Source: Lascolabacillus massiliensis
Lineage (GTDB): Bacteria; Bacteroidota; Bacteroidia; Bacteroidales; Dysgonomonadaceae
Direction: 5' to 3'
Assembly (NCBI RefSeq): GCF_001282625.1
Contig: NZ_CTEJ01000001.1
Span: 496,001 to 560,000 of the forward strand
DNA: 64,000 nt
A program made the position numbers and the translations under genes. Under the pieces are notes generated by a model, which worked only from the letters and a program-made list of their open reading frames with translations, was not told the DNA's origin and ran no database searches. Positions within the stretch are counted from its first letter, which is position 1. Each line of letters begins with the position of its first letter. Below are positions 54,701-63,673 of this stretch, in pieces.

Positions 54701-55657
54701 TTAAAGATAAGAAATAATCTCATCCATCTGTTCTGAAATTTTCTTTAAATGAATTCTGTCACCTCCTGGAACCTCAGCAGTAAGCCAACCTCCCTGGTGT
54801 TTAATTTCACTGACTGCTTTCATTACCACAGGCCAGTTATTATCACCTTTAAGAAGATCAACATTAAATCCCTCCCTTAGTCCCGCAGTGTTCATCAGCT
54901 CACGACTGAACTCTTTAATATGAAGCTTCATGATACGCCTGTTCAGTGTCTTAATCCAGTGTTCAGGCCAGCCATAGCGCAATACATTTCCGATATCAAA
55001 ATACCATCCTACATGAGGATGATTAATCTCATCTATGAATCTCTTAGCTTCAACCGGACTGATCAGAAAGTTATTCCAAACGTTTTCCAGACCAATCTGC
55101 ATACCCGTTTTCTCAGCATATGGAATCAATTCACGTATAGAGTTCTGAGATGTGATATAAGCATCTTCATAAGAAACCTTTTCATTAACAACCCCAGGTA
55201 CAACCAATACTGTATCTCCACCAAGATCTTTAATCTCTTCCAGAGATTTGGCAACCGAGGCAATACACTTTTTCCTTACCTCCGGATCCGGATCAGAAAG
55301 AGGTACATTCCAATGATCTTTGTTTACCACAGTAGGAGTTTCAATTCCAGAGTTTTCTTTAGCCCTCTTTATTTCTTCCAATGAGAAATTGACAGGACTA
55401 TTCAGCTCCACACCATCAAAACCCAGATCCTTTGCAAGTTTGAATTTGTCAGAGAGAGATAAATCCTCAGAGATCATACCAAGTCCAAGACTCTTTTTCA
55501 GTGTTACTTTATCAGTCGTTTGCCTATCTAAGTTTGCAGATGTTATTTTTACTCCTGATACAGCTGAATTACCTTTAATTCCAGATGAAAACAGTGGTCT
55601 TACAGTTGTTGCTCCTGCTATTACAGCAGCTGATTTTAGAAAATCTCTTTTATTCAT
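54701..55657 (-). CDS. Sugar phosphate isomerase/epimerase-like TIM-barrel protein (copy 3)
   Basis: A 318-residue protein starting MNKRDFLKSAAVIAGATTV, a Tat-like signal with KR in place of RR. Barrel blocks: FDGVELNSPVNF, GMQIGLENVWNNFL, GWYFDIGNVLRYGWPEHW, IMKLHIKEFSRE and WLTAEVPGG. It resembles the ribulose-phosphate epimerase/hydroxypyruvate isomerase type. It lies between the cytochrome gene (87 bp upstream) and copy 2. Confidence 0.86.
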   Translation of the reverse strand: MNKRDFLKSAAVIAGATTVRPLFSSGIKGNSAVSGVKITSANLDRQTTDKVTLKKSLGLGMISEDLSLSDKFKLAKDLGFDGVELNSPVNFSLEEIKRAKENSGIETPTVVNKDHWNVPLSDPDPEVRKKCIASVAKSLEEIKDLGGDTVLVVPGVVNEKVSYEDAYITSQNSIRELIPYAEKTGMQIGLENVWNNFLISPVEAKRFIDEINHPHVGWYFDIGNVLRYGWPEHWIKTLNRRIMKLHIKEFSRELMNTAGLREGFNVDLLKGDNNWPVVMKAVSEIKHQGGWLTAEVPGGDRIHLKKISEQMDEIISYL

Positions 55658-55744
55658 GGTTGTATTATTTAAATTCTGTATTAATAATTAGGTAGTGCAT
55701 CTAAGTATTATGTGTCTTTGTATGAATTAGTGTGATTTAAACAA

Positions 55745-56815
55745 TTACTTAACTCCCCTGCCATTTTCATGGCAATCATTACAGGAGACAAAATGAATAT
55801 TGTTAGGACTATCTTTGTATTTATAAGTTGTATTCATCTGTGTAACATCTATCTGGCAGTTAGAAATTGCCGGATGACATTTAATACAACTATTTTGAGC
55901 ATTATTACTATGTAGTTCGTGACATACAGTGCAGCTCAGTCCTTCATGTACTCCTCGTGGGGTACGATCATCTCCGGTACCTGCTTCATGTCTTGAATTA
56001 GGTGCATGGCACTGAATGCAGTTGTGCATTATCGGATCGTCAGAAACAACCACCATCAAAGAATCATCATATATATTATATGCGGGCAGTAAATCTACAG
56101 TGTAATTCTCTTTTTCAGAGCGAACATAAAAACTGAGTCCGGGGCTATGTAACGGAATTGTTCTTAAAGAGTCCCAGTAGTAATTTTCTGTTAGAATGGA
56201 GCTTGTCAGATCCCCATCTGTATGAATCATATGGCATGCCATACATGGAATAGTAGGGAGATCATTTCTGTTTGCATTAACCAATTGCCATGGACCATCC
56301 ATGGAAATCGGTTCTACCAGGTCAGCTACGGTTCCCTCGAAATACATACCATGACACCTTAAACAATCATAATTTAATTGTTCACTGCTATTATGTATGC
56401 TGTCCAAGAAAATATATTCATAAGTCGCAGAGTGTCCTCCAGCCTCCCATTTCGCATATTCTGAAGAGTGGCAACTCTTACAATTGTTCATTACCTCCAG
56501 AATTTGTGATTCTCCCATTATTATATTTTCAGTATCAACTCCACGTAGATGATTTACAAGCATCATTGATTTCTCTTTCAGACTGTGTACCCCGTTACTC
56601 AATGCAGTACCGTGACACTCTTTGCATGATAACTCACGATGAGCCGAATTAGCGAAAATGTGTACAGAACTCGATATTTCATGACAGGCAGCACAGGTTT
56701 GTTCTGCAGGCGCCGAATTCCAGTAGGCATAGAAGGGACTTATTGCAAGAAAGCCAACAATTAAAATAATTATGAAAATCTTGAGAGTATTTGTTAGCTT
56801 TTTTGATGTTTTCAT
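55745..56815 (-). CDS. Membrane-anchored nonaheme c-type cytochrome
   Basis: A 356-residue protein with one N-terminal membrane helix (about 8-30) and nine CxxCH haem sites: CAACH, CKECH, CKSCH, CLRCH, CMACH, CIQCH, CTVCH, CIKCH and CNDCH. The layout is like NapC/NrfH-type and multihaem electron-carrier cytochromes. Directly downstream of the GMC oxidoreductase, it would accept electrons from the flavin subunit. The start codon lies inside a 47-bp tandem repeat; the copy of the start at 56862 soon hits a stop, so 56815 is the real one. Confidence 0.88.
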   Translation of the reverse strand: MKTSKKLTNTLKIFIIILIVGFLAISPFYAYWNSAPAEQTCAACHEISSSVHIFANSAHRELSCKECHGTALSNGVHSLKEKSMMLVNHLRGVDTENIIMGESQILEVMNNCKSCHSSEYAKWEAGGHSATYEYIFLDSIHNSSEQLNYDCLRCHGMYFEGTVADLVEPISMDGPWQLVNANRNDLPTIPCMACHMIHTDGDLTSSILTENYYWDSLRTIPLHSPGLSFYVRSEKENYTVDLLPAYNIYDDSLMVVVSDDPIMHNCIQCHAPNSRHEAGTGDDRTPRGVHEGLSCTVCHELHSNNAQNSCIKCHPAISNCQIDVTQMNTTYKYKDSPNNIHFVSCNDCHENGRGVK

Positions 56816-56890
56816 ATTATCGAGATCTTGAGTGCTTTCACCAACTTTTTTGATGTTTTCATGTTTTGGAGATCTTGAGTATTTTCATTT
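56778..56890. repeat. 47-bp tandem repeat over the cytochrome start
   Basis: ATCTTGAG recurs at 56778, 56825 and 56872, an exact 47-bp period. The first two copies (56778-56824, 56825-56871) share CTTTTTTGATGTTTTCAT, the reverse of the cytochrome start; the third is partial and runs into the GMC stop. Because 47 is not a multiple of three, the duplicated starts (56862 and, in the part copy, 56888) read only 9-16 codons. Confidence 0.85.
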
Positions 56891-58549
56891 AAATCGATTT
56901 CCCTTATTCCATTCGGATGCGATATAGCCTCCTATCCGATAACCTAAAGCCATAATAGTCAAAACGGGATTAAAGCCTCCGTTTGTGACATGTAAGCTGC
57001 CATCAGCAACAAAAACATTAGGAACGTTGTGAACTCTGCCATATTTATCGCAAACCGATGTCTTTGGATCATTCCCCATTCTGCAAGTGCCGGCCTGATG
57101 CTGTCCTCCCGAAGCAGGGCGCGGACCGTTTGTGACACCTGTTTTCCATACAACTGATGCTCCGGCTTCCAACAGCCACTTTTCGGCTTTCTCTGCCATA
57201 AATGCTGTTCCCTCATCATCTTTAACGCTCATGTTGCCTGAAATTTTACATACAGGAATTCCCCAAAAATCTTTCACATCAGGTGAGACATCAACTCTTG
57301 ATTCGAAAGATGGTATTTCCTGATAAGGACCTACAACCTGTCCGACCCGCTTGAAATTGACTTTCTGAAACTCTTTATGCTCTTTACCCCATGAAGGTGA
57401 ATTGGGAGGTCTTATTCCGCTAAAAAGATATGGGAGTCGGTTAAACTCGTTGCACAATACTCCACCACCAATAATCCCGGGGTTATAGTGATTGAAATCA
57501 CATATTGCTAATGATGCCCCAGGTCCTCGATCATCATAAATATCCTCTTCAAACAGACCATACGCTCCCGCATAAGCATGCCCTTGCAGGTTTCTACCCA
57601 CCCAGTCATGTTCGTTTCCAATTCCTGCTGGAAAAAATTTAGATTTGGAGTTAAGCAACAGTCTGGCTGTTTCTGTAGCAGAAGAAGAAACAACTACAAT
57701 ATCAGCTGTCTGAGTTTGCTTCCTTTTTTTCTCATCAAAGTAACTAACTCCGGTTACTTTTCCATTATTGTCAACAAGAATCTCACTAACCATGCAATGA
57801 GTTCTAAGTTCACAATTCTTAGTCTTAAGTGCAATCGGTATAACTGTGTTATGTGTGCCGTTTTTAGCATTAACTGGACAGGCAAAGCCAACGCAAGACC
57901 GTATTCTGTAGCACTGCGGGCGTCCGCCAAAAGGAATTGAATTTCTTAACATTGGAATAGGGAAAGGATGATACCCTAATCTTCGTGCAGCCGCCTCTAA
58001 TATTTTTGCCTCTTTATTATGCTCGAAGGGTGGCATAGGTTGTGGCTTTTTTCTGGGAGGAGCGAACGGATTTAAACTATCATCACCTGCAACACCAATT
58101 TCCCACTCAGCTTTTTCGTAACATGGTTCAAGGTCTTCATAAGAAATAGGCCAGTCATCTATAGAGGAGCCCTCTACATGTCCGTAAGTAGATTTCATTC
58201 TAAAGTCTTCGGACATAAATCTCCATGCCATGGCGCCATAGCTTACAGTCCCTGAACCAACACATGCCGCATTATTTTCATATCTCCAGTCATTAGGTAA
58301 TACAATGATCTCTTTTCCATCTGGTAGTACCCTTACTCTTCTGTTCCGATCATTATCAGGTCCATATGCATTTCCAAGCAAAGTAGTGCGCTGTGAAAAA
58401 ATCTCATCATGATCGTGATCATCAAAAGAGGCCCAACCACCTCTTTCGAACAAGACTACCGTCAAGCCCGCAACACTAAGCTCTTTAGCTACAACACCAC
58501 CACCGGCACCAGCTCCGACTACCACAGCATTTACGTGACTGTTTTTCAT
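56885..58549 (-). CDS. GMC-family flavin oxidoreductase, sugar dehydrogenase large subunit
   Basis: A 554-residue FAD enzyme. The dinucleotide site is VVGAGAGGGVVAKELSVAG at residues about 9-28. Late motifs are GGQHQAGTCRMGND (catalytic His) and GGFNPVLTIMALGYRIGG (second active-site residue is Asn, as in the gluconate/fructose dehydrogenase group). No own signal peptide is seen, so it is likely carried out with the Tat-signalled small subunit encoded just upstream. It oxidises a sugar hydroxyl, in related systems C2, C3 or C5, passing electrons to the cytochrome. Confidence 0.9.
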   Translation of the reverse strand: MKNSHVNAVVVGAGAGGGVVAKELSVAGLTVVLFERGGWASFDDHDHDEIFSQRTTLLGNAYGPDNDRNRRVRVLPDGKEIIVLPNDWRYENNAACVGSGTVSYGAMAWRFMSEDFRMKSTYGHVEGSSIDDWPISYEDLEPCYEKAEWEIGVAGDDSLNPFAPPRKKPQPMPPFEHNKEAKILEAAARRLGYHPFPIPMLRNSIPFGGRPQCYRIRSCVGFACPVNAKNGTHNTVIPIALKTKNCELRTHCMVSEILVDNNGKVTGVSYFDEKKRKQTQTADIVVVSSSATETARLLLNSKSKFFPAGIGNEHDWVGRNLQGHAYAGAYGLFEEDIYDDRGPGASLAICDFNHYNPGIIGGGVLCNEFNRLPYLFSGIRPPNSPSWGKEHKEFQKVNFKRVGQVVGPYQEIPSFESRVDVSPDVKDFWGIPVCKISGNMSVKDDEGTAFMAEKAEKWLLEAGASVVWKTGVTNGPRPASGGQHQAGTCRMGNDPKTSVCDKYGRVHNVPNVFVADGSLHVTNGGFNPVLTIMALGYRIGGYIASEWNKGNRFK

Positions 58550-58601
58550 ACGATTAACACTATTAGTCTTTAATTATTTCGAATAGGACTCGCTTATCGT
58601 G

Positions 58602-59210
58602 TCATGATAAGTTGTGTTTATTTCTGCCTTGTATAGTAGGAATATCTAAACCAATCATCCTGTAACTCACATACATATAGTTGCCTCCGTGTCTTGGACT
58701 TCCATAATACCCTGCCATGGTATGACTTCTAATCAACTCAAAAAATGACCTGTCAGCACCTTTTTTCCAAACCCTTTCATTGTCATTCCAGAAGTTATCA
58801 TTGTTTCCAGTATTTTTACTCTCAATATCACTGAAAGTCCCTCTTTCCATCTCTTTTAAGAATTCAGTCTGTTCACACCATGACAACTCCTCAAACTTTT
58901 TCCCATAAATGTTTTGACAGGTAACAATAATGGAATTCAACCCCGATCTGTAATCCGTTTTAAATCTTGAAAAAGGACCAACCAGTTGTTTATCAATGAA
59001 ATTAGTCACTCCCGCATCCTTAGCACCTAGCCATTCATCTGTAGGTATAATTTGTTCTACAATTGCATCTGTAAGCGTAGCCTCTTCCTCGGAAAAAAAC
59101 CTGTATTGAGGTTCATAAGAAAATTTGCATTGGTTGAAAAATAGCAGACTTCCAATGCTCAGCGAAAAAGCTTTTGCAAATTCTCTTCTGGATATGTTTT
59201 TAGATGACAT
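58602..59210 (-). CDS. Gluconate 2-dehydrogenase subunit 3-like small subunit
   Basis: A 202-residue protein with the Tat signal ISRREFAKAFSLSIGS and a possible lipid site (FFNQC). The family core is FSEEEATLTDAIVEQIIPTD near residue 38 and VTNFIDKQLVGPF, ending with FFELIRSHTMAGYYGSPRHGGN. This subunit matures and exports the GMC flavoprotein. It is 52 bp ahead of the GMC gene; with the cytochrome it completes a three-part periplasmic sugar dehydrogenase. Confidence 0.9.
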   Translation of the reverse strand: MSSKNISRREFAKAFSLSIGSLLFFNQCKFSYEPQYRFFSEEEATLTDAIVEQIIPTDEWLGAKDAGVTNFIDKQLVGPFSRFKTDYRSGLNSIIVTCQNIYGKKFEELSWCEQTEFLKEMERGTFSDIESKNTGNNDNFWNDNERVWKKGADRSFFELIRSHTMAGYYGSPRHGGNYMYVSYRMIGLDIPTIQGRNKHNLS

Positions 59211-59264
59211 TAGAATATTTTATTTCATTAGCAACTATTCTTTTTGTATTATTTGATTTAATTG

Positions 59265-60440
59265 TCAATGCTGCTGAAGGATATTTAATAGTTTTCTATC
59301 CAGTTTATGTCCATACCAATCTTCATAGTCTACATCTTTTCTTTCTGAATCCAATAGTCCAAAACTACCTCTGAAGTTCCATAAACCCCAACCAATATTA
59401 TGCGAAGTAAGAATATCTAGCTGATCCCCAAACCAGGCAAGAAAAATATCATGAGGTGTTTCTTTATAACAGCCGCACTCACCACAATGAACTCCTACGC
59501 CTTGGTTAACCAGATCTATCCATGGTTGATAAAATTCTTCTAGTACCTGTCTGTTAAACTTCTTACCATTTATAACACCTGGCCATACAGGCCTGGGTGC
59601 ATCATCCGGATTCTTCCATACCCAACTGGCGCGATAGTGGGATACATAATGAGGAAAATAGCCCCTGCAGCTCTGTCCAATAGGGAGATCCATAAGTTCA
59701 GGAATTACAAGATTGCCACCATGATTACCATCAGCAATTACCAATCTGTCAGCATTATACTTGTGAATTACTTCCAGACATCCTTTGGCAATTTTTCGAT
59801 AAATTTCACCCGGTATTGGTGTTGAAGGAGAAAACTGATCATTCATATCCTCCTTAAAACAGGGTTCATTCACCAAGTCAAAACTCAACAGTTTTGGCGA
59901 GATGTTCTTGAATCGCTTAGCCCACATATCCCAATGCTGATAAAATGCCTGCTGTGCTTCATTATCTAACCATAAGTTAAATGGTTCATGGAAATGTGCA
60001 TTTATGCAAAAACCGGGTGCACGGTGCAAATTCAGGCTTACATGCAAATTATACTTATTGGCAGCATAAACAACCTTTTCAATTGCCTCAATAGCCTCCT
60101 CTCTGAAATCAACCGTCTCTTCAGGATAGATATTTCTTCCTATTGCGGGATCATAATTAAGATAACATGGATATGCAATAGGAATGCGTACAAAGTCGAA
60201 TCCCCAGTCAGCCATCCACTTAAAATCCTGTTCAGTAGCTAAGAATTTTTCTTTATCAGAGATATATCGGTCAACAGTGAAAAAATCTAAAATATTAAAT
60301 CCTCTCCATAGGGGAAGTTTATTGCCTATAGTTTGATTAGCAGGCGTTAATCCCGGCATTGAGAAGATATCAGAGCGACTTCCCATTGCAATCATACCTG
60401 TTCCAATTGCTGTAGTTTTTAAAAATGCGCGACGTTTCAT
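59265..60440 (-). CDS. GH5-family endoglycosidase, Tat-exported
   Basis: A 391-residue enzyme. Start at the ATG at 60440, giving the Tat signal MKRRAFLKTTAIGTG; the open frame to 60518 adds 26 residues with no sense. TIM-barrel catalytic pair: Glu192 in LVNEPCF (acid/base) and Glu321 in GVHCGECGCYKET (nucleophile). Other GH5 residues: LNLHRAPG, FPHYVSHY. GH5 covers cellulases, mannanases and glucosidases; GH76- and GH92-type neighbours make a mannan-type or mixed substrate possible. Tat export is unusual for GH5 and fits the rest of the locus. Confidence 0.87.
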   Translation of the reverse strand: MKRRAFLKTTAIGTGMIAMGSRSDIFSMPGLTPANQTIGNKLPLWRGFNILDFFTVDRYISDKEKFLATEQDFKWMADWGFDFVRIPIAYPCYLNYDPAIGRNIYPEETVDFREEAIEAIEKVVYAANKYNLHVSLNLHRAPGFCINAHFHEPFNLWLDNEAQQAFYQHWDMWAKRFKNISPKLLSFDLVNEPCFKEDMNDQFSPSTPIPGEIYRKIAKGCLEVIHKYNADRLVIADGNHGGNLVIPELMDLPIGQSCRGYFPHYVSHYRASWVWKNPDDAPRPVWPGVINGKKFNRQVLEEFYQPWIDLVNQGVGVHCGECGCYKETPHDIFLAWFGDQLDILTSHNIGWGLWNFRGSFGLLDSERKDVDYEDWYGHKLDRKLLNILQQH

Positions 60441-60570
60441 GTAGTATGATATTAGCTTTTTAGTATTTGTTTCAAATTTACATGTAAAATGATTGAATGT
60501 CAATAAATAACTTAACACCAGTAAAAGTAATTAATTTATCTCTAAATTGAATAAATTAACATAAAAAGTG

Positions 60571-62091
60571 TTAGTTATTTATGTTTGAATAATCAGCCAA
60601 AGAAATCCACGAAAACTGTGCTGAATAGCTGAATGTTCTAAGTCCTGATACCCTCACATCATCCCTGTTATCATAGTTGTCTTCTGCAATCATATTTGGT
60701 TTCCACCCTACAAGATGATCCATTGGCAAAAATCCATCCTTATAATAGTTGTCATATGCAAAGTTAAGAGTCTTTGAGAAAGCGTCTATATAGTAAGATG
60801 TATCATATATAGAGTTGGTATATATTTCTACCCATGCACGAAGCAGGCAGGCATCAAATTCCGCTTTACCTGTTTTGTTTTGAGGAAAAGAGTAATAGTC
60901 ATCTTTAATTTGCGAATCAGTGAAAAATTTAAAAGATGCATCAGCTAATGCAACTAAATCTTCGTAGTATTTTTTCTTTTTCTCTGGATCATCAGAAACT
61001 CTATATAAATCTGCAACTCCGGATAGTGTAGAGCCTGAGTTGTAAGAGTATGCTGTTCTGTCAAGATTGCCATTTGAGATAGTTGTTCTTAAACCTTTAT
61101 TTGGTCCTGAATCAGGAACTGTAGTTTTGCAACCAATCATATCACCATAAACATTGTCTTCACGTAAAAAAGTGTTGTTAACGAAGTCATATATCTTCTC
61201 AGCATACATCATATAATAGTCACTCTTTAGCATTGATTCAGAAGTAACCCTGTTAGTATTATAATCACCTCTAACAAGAAAGTCAATTTTATCCGGCGAT
61301 TCACTGTATATTTCAGATAACCAGACCAATGGAGAAATAAGCGGACTGTTAGAACATGTATGTTTGCTGGTATAACCAGGTCCCCAGGTAATTCCTCCCC
61401 ATTCTTCACCGTTTGGTTTCTTACTTTGATCCCAACCATCCAGACAGTAGGCTGTAAGATATTCAGAATAATCAAGATACCATTTTCTACGCTCTTTATT
61501 TGTAGCTAATGCATCCCCGGAAAGACTCACTGCTTCTTTTTCGAGTATAGAATATATTTCAAGGAAACATCTGATGAGCCACATCTGATCATCATACACA
61601 TTCAGACGTCCACTTACATTATGGTTTTGTGGATCAATCTTTTCCTGTCTGTGAACACCAATAATATTTTCCCATCTGACCTCAGACTGAGTTGAAGAAG
61701 TAACTATTGCGTACCCTTTATAATAATCAAGGTTAATTGTAGAAGCATCCCAAACAAGCTGTTCGTAATGATCAAAAAGTTTCTGGTATTCCGGATCAGC
61801 ACCAGGAATATCTTTAACCTTTTGCAGACTCTTCATTGCGGTCATCAACATCTCTATAATATTTGTGTATTCGTAGCAGTTGTAGCTATTGCCCACCGTT
61901 TCACCTGTATAAATGTTGTATTTTGGACGAGGGTTTATTGTCCTGTTGTTTTTCCATTCTTCATAACTTGTGTACTTCCAAATTGTATTATTGGTGATAT
62001 CCAAAGCTCTATGCAAATTTTCAAAATCTTTAGAAAAGCTGTGCAACGATAAAATCAAACCTATTAATAAAAGTACCAGATATTTTTTCAT
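60571..62091 (-). CDS. GH76-like (alpha-1,6-mannanase-type) secreted enzyme
   Basis: A 506-residue exported protein, start at the ATG at 62091 with signal MKKYLVLLLIGLILSL. It has an alpha/alpha-barrel pattern, and the segment TAYSYNSGSTLSGVADLYR matches the GH76 region TYNQG...LADLYR. The GH76 double Asp is not clear to me, so six-hairpin families related to GH76 remain possible. If GH76, it would cut alpha-1,6-mannan. First gene of the minus-strand run that leads to GH5 and the dehydrogenase. Confidence 0.6.
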   Translation of the reverse strand: MKKYLVLLLIGLILSLHSFSKDFENLHRALDITNNTIWKYTSYEEWKNNRTINPRPKYNIYTGETVGNSYNCYEYTNIIEMLMTAMKSLQKVKDIPGADPEYQKLFDHYEQLVWDASTINLDYYKGYAIVTSSTQSEVRWENIIGVHRQEKIDPQNHNVSGRLNVYDDQMWLIRCFLEIYSILEKEAVSLSGDALATNKERRKWYLDYSEYLTAYCLDGWDQSKKPNGEEWGGITWGPGYTSKHTCSNSPLISPLVWLSEIYSESPDKIDFLVRGDYNTNRVTSESMLKSDYYMMYAEKIYDFVNNTFLREDNVYGDMIGCKTTVPDSGPNKGLRTTISNGNLDRTAYSYNSGSTLSGVADLYRVSDDPEKKKKYYEDLVALADASFKFFTDSQIKDDYYSFPQNKTGKAEFDACLLRAWVEIYTNSIYDTSYYIDAFSKTLNFAYDNYYKDGFLPMDHLVGWKPNMIAEDNYDNRDDVRVSGLRTFSYSAQFSWISLADYSNINN

Positions 62092-62566
62092 AATTATATT
62101 TTTAATATTGACCATCTAATTTCAACAAAATCACCATCCTGCTTTAGATTGTAAAGCAGCGCCTGTTCTCGGGATGATAACTTTTTCCTTAAATATAGGT
62201 AAGATTGGATCAATAAGATCTATAAAAACTCCTTTAAGTACTAATGTTTTATAAATATGAACAAACGTTTATAGAATTAATTAAACAATGCATTGAAATT
62301 TTTATATCCTTATACCAATTCATAGATATATAACAGACTGTAAAATTAAGTATATTATTTATTAAACCTAATACAAATAAAGCTTTAGTTAATTATTTTC
62401 AGCAGATGATACTTACTAAAGTATATATGTTTATTTGAAAAATACCAAGTCTTAGGCATCCTCAATAAATTATGATGTTGATAAGAAGAAAGTATGAGGA
62501 GGATATGAAGTGGATATAGACTTGATACGGCCAAAGTTCATATTAAGTACGACTGATGTTACGGAC

Positions 62567-62600
62567 AAAAAGTGTAAAAATGTTTACATTTGCACTTTTT
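62567..62600 (-). terminator. Probable terminator of the DeoR gene (or two-way hairpin)
   Basis: Arms AAAAAGTG (62567-62574) and CACTTTTT (62593-62600), extended by TAAA / TTTG with one wobble pair. T-rich on the plus side and with ACAAAAA on the other, so it can work in both directions. 84 bp past the DeoR stop. Confidence 0.55.
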
Positions 62601-62656
62601 TATATATAATAATAGAGAATATCCAAAAAAGCGTAAAAAAACACTTTCGTCAGTAG

Positions 62657-62674
62657 TTTCGAAATGTTTCGATA
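62657..62674. promoter_or_regulatory. DeoR-type operator array O1
   Basis: TTTCGAAATGTTTCGATA, two TTTCG units 10 bp apart, with another TTTCG at 62645. The first 16 bases are identical to O2 at 63559. It lies just past the DeoR stop, upstream of the GH76 run. Confidence 0.5.
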
Positions 62675-62683
62675 TGTGTTTTT

Positions 62684-63475
62684 TTATCTGTCGTAAGGCG
62701 TAAGATAGACTTCAATTTTTTTATTTCTTAAATCTGCTACTAAATGAGAGGGTGTATCTTCATCGGTAACTACAGCTTTCAAGTCTGTAACTTTAGAAAT
62801 AAATGCGAAACTTCTTTTGTTGAATTTAGAGGAGTCGAATACGGCAATTGTTTCTTTTGCCATTGTTATCATAGTTTGATTGATATTGGCTTCTTCTATA
62901 TTAGGTGTAGAAATACCCTCTTCAATATTGAAGCTGTCAACACCCAGAAATAGTTTATCACAATAAATAACTTTCAAAACAGACTCTGCAAGAGGCCCCA
63001 CAGTGGATAAAGAGGATCCGCGGAGATATCCACCAAGCAATATCACATCAAAACGATTATATTTCGAAACCTCTAATGCTATATCTATAGCGTTTGTTAC
63101 TATTGTCAACTTTTGAAACCTGTGTAGATTCTTGGCTATCTCCATGGTTGTAGTGCCGGAGTCTATTATTATTGTCTCGTTTTCGTTTATAAGAGTGGCA
63201 GCCATTTTGCCAATTGCTTTCTTTTGTTTGTGATGGAAAAGCCTTTTGGATTCAATGTGTACGTCATTTCCATCTATATTGGCAGTTGGTATTTTTATTG
63301 CACCACCACGTACTCTGAAAAGTAAATTGCGTTTTTTAAGCACTTCCAGATCCTTTCGGATTGTTACCTCAGATAGCGAGTATCTTTTACAAAGTTCTTC
63401 AACCGTAACGCGATTGTGCTGGTTAATTAATTGAATTATATCTGCTCTTCTTTCGTTTGTTGAGAAATTTTCCAT
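62684..63475 (-). CDS. DeoR/GlpR-family transcriptional regulator
   Basis: A 263-residue repressor. Residues 6-60 are the DeoR winged helix (RRADIIQLINQHNRVTVEELCKRYSLSE, split here over two pieces), and the C-terminal half is the phosphosugar sensor with IIIDSGTTTMEIAKNL, LGGYLRGSSLSTVG and GVDSFNIEEGISTPN. The ligand is usually a sugar phosphate. Divergent from the AgaS-like isomerase, so it probably senses an amino-sugar or galactose-type phosphate. TTTCG repeats on both sides fit self-control. Confidence 0.92.
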   Translation of the reverse strand: MENFSTNERRADIIQLINQHNRVTVEELCKRYSLSEVTIRKDLEVLKKRNLLFRVRGGAIKIPTANIDGNDVHIESKRLFHHKQKKAIGKMAATLINENETIIIDSGTTTMEIAKNLHRFQKLTIVTNAIDIALEVSKYNRFDVILLGGYLRGSSLSTVGPLAESVLKVIYCDKLFLGVDSFNIEEGISTPNIEEANINQTMITMAKETIAVFDSSKFNKRSFAFISKVTDLKAVVTDEDTPSHLVADLRNKKIEVYLTPYDR

Positions 63476-63495
63476 AATATGACTTTTTACACTTA

Positions 63496-63536
63496 CAAAT
63501 GTAGTGTTTTAATTGAATAAACGAAATGTAGCGAAA
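63496..63536 (-). promoter_or_regulatory. DeoR gene promoter with operator O4
   Basis: On the minus strand TACATTTG (63503-63496) is a full TAnnTTTG box, and about 19 bp upstream the -33 place is TTTCG. It is part of TTTCGCTACATTTCG (63536-63522), two TTTCG units 10 bp apart, so the repressor would cover its own promoter. Leader about 14 nt. Confidence 0.55.
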
Positions 63537-63558
63537 GGGTATTTTATTCAAAAGTTTA

Positions 63559-63577
63559 TTTCGAAATGTTTCGAAAC
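63559..63577. promoter_or_regulatory. DeoR-type operator array O2
   Basis: TTTCGAAATGTTTCGAAAC, two TTTCG units with a 10-bp period, mid-way between the divergent DeoR and AgaS-like genes. Its first 16 bases equal O1. Confidence 0.55.
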
Positions 63578-63673
63578 GGAAAAGCTTCTTCCATGAATAA
63601 GTTAAAAGCATGAAAATGAACATAATAGTATTTAAGTGATGTAAAACATGTTATAAAACATATATTATTAAAG

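Larger units (their letters stand above)
62092..62683. other. Gene-free region upstream of the GH76-like gene
   Basis: No credible gene in about 590 bp. It holds a palindrome CAATGCATTG near 62287, a hairpin at 62567-62600 and a DeoR-type operator array at 62657-62674. The promoter of the GH76-GH5 run should be here, but no TAnnTTTG box was found on the minus strand. Confidence 0.5.

Noticed and set aside
54920-55384. 154-codon plus-strand open frame
   Set aside because: Lies wholly inside the TIM-barrel copy 3 gene on the other strand and has no recognisable protein features.
62287-62296. CAATGCATTG palindrome as a regulator site
   Set aside because: A single 10-bp palindrome in AT-rich DNA is expected by chance and has no second copy nearby.
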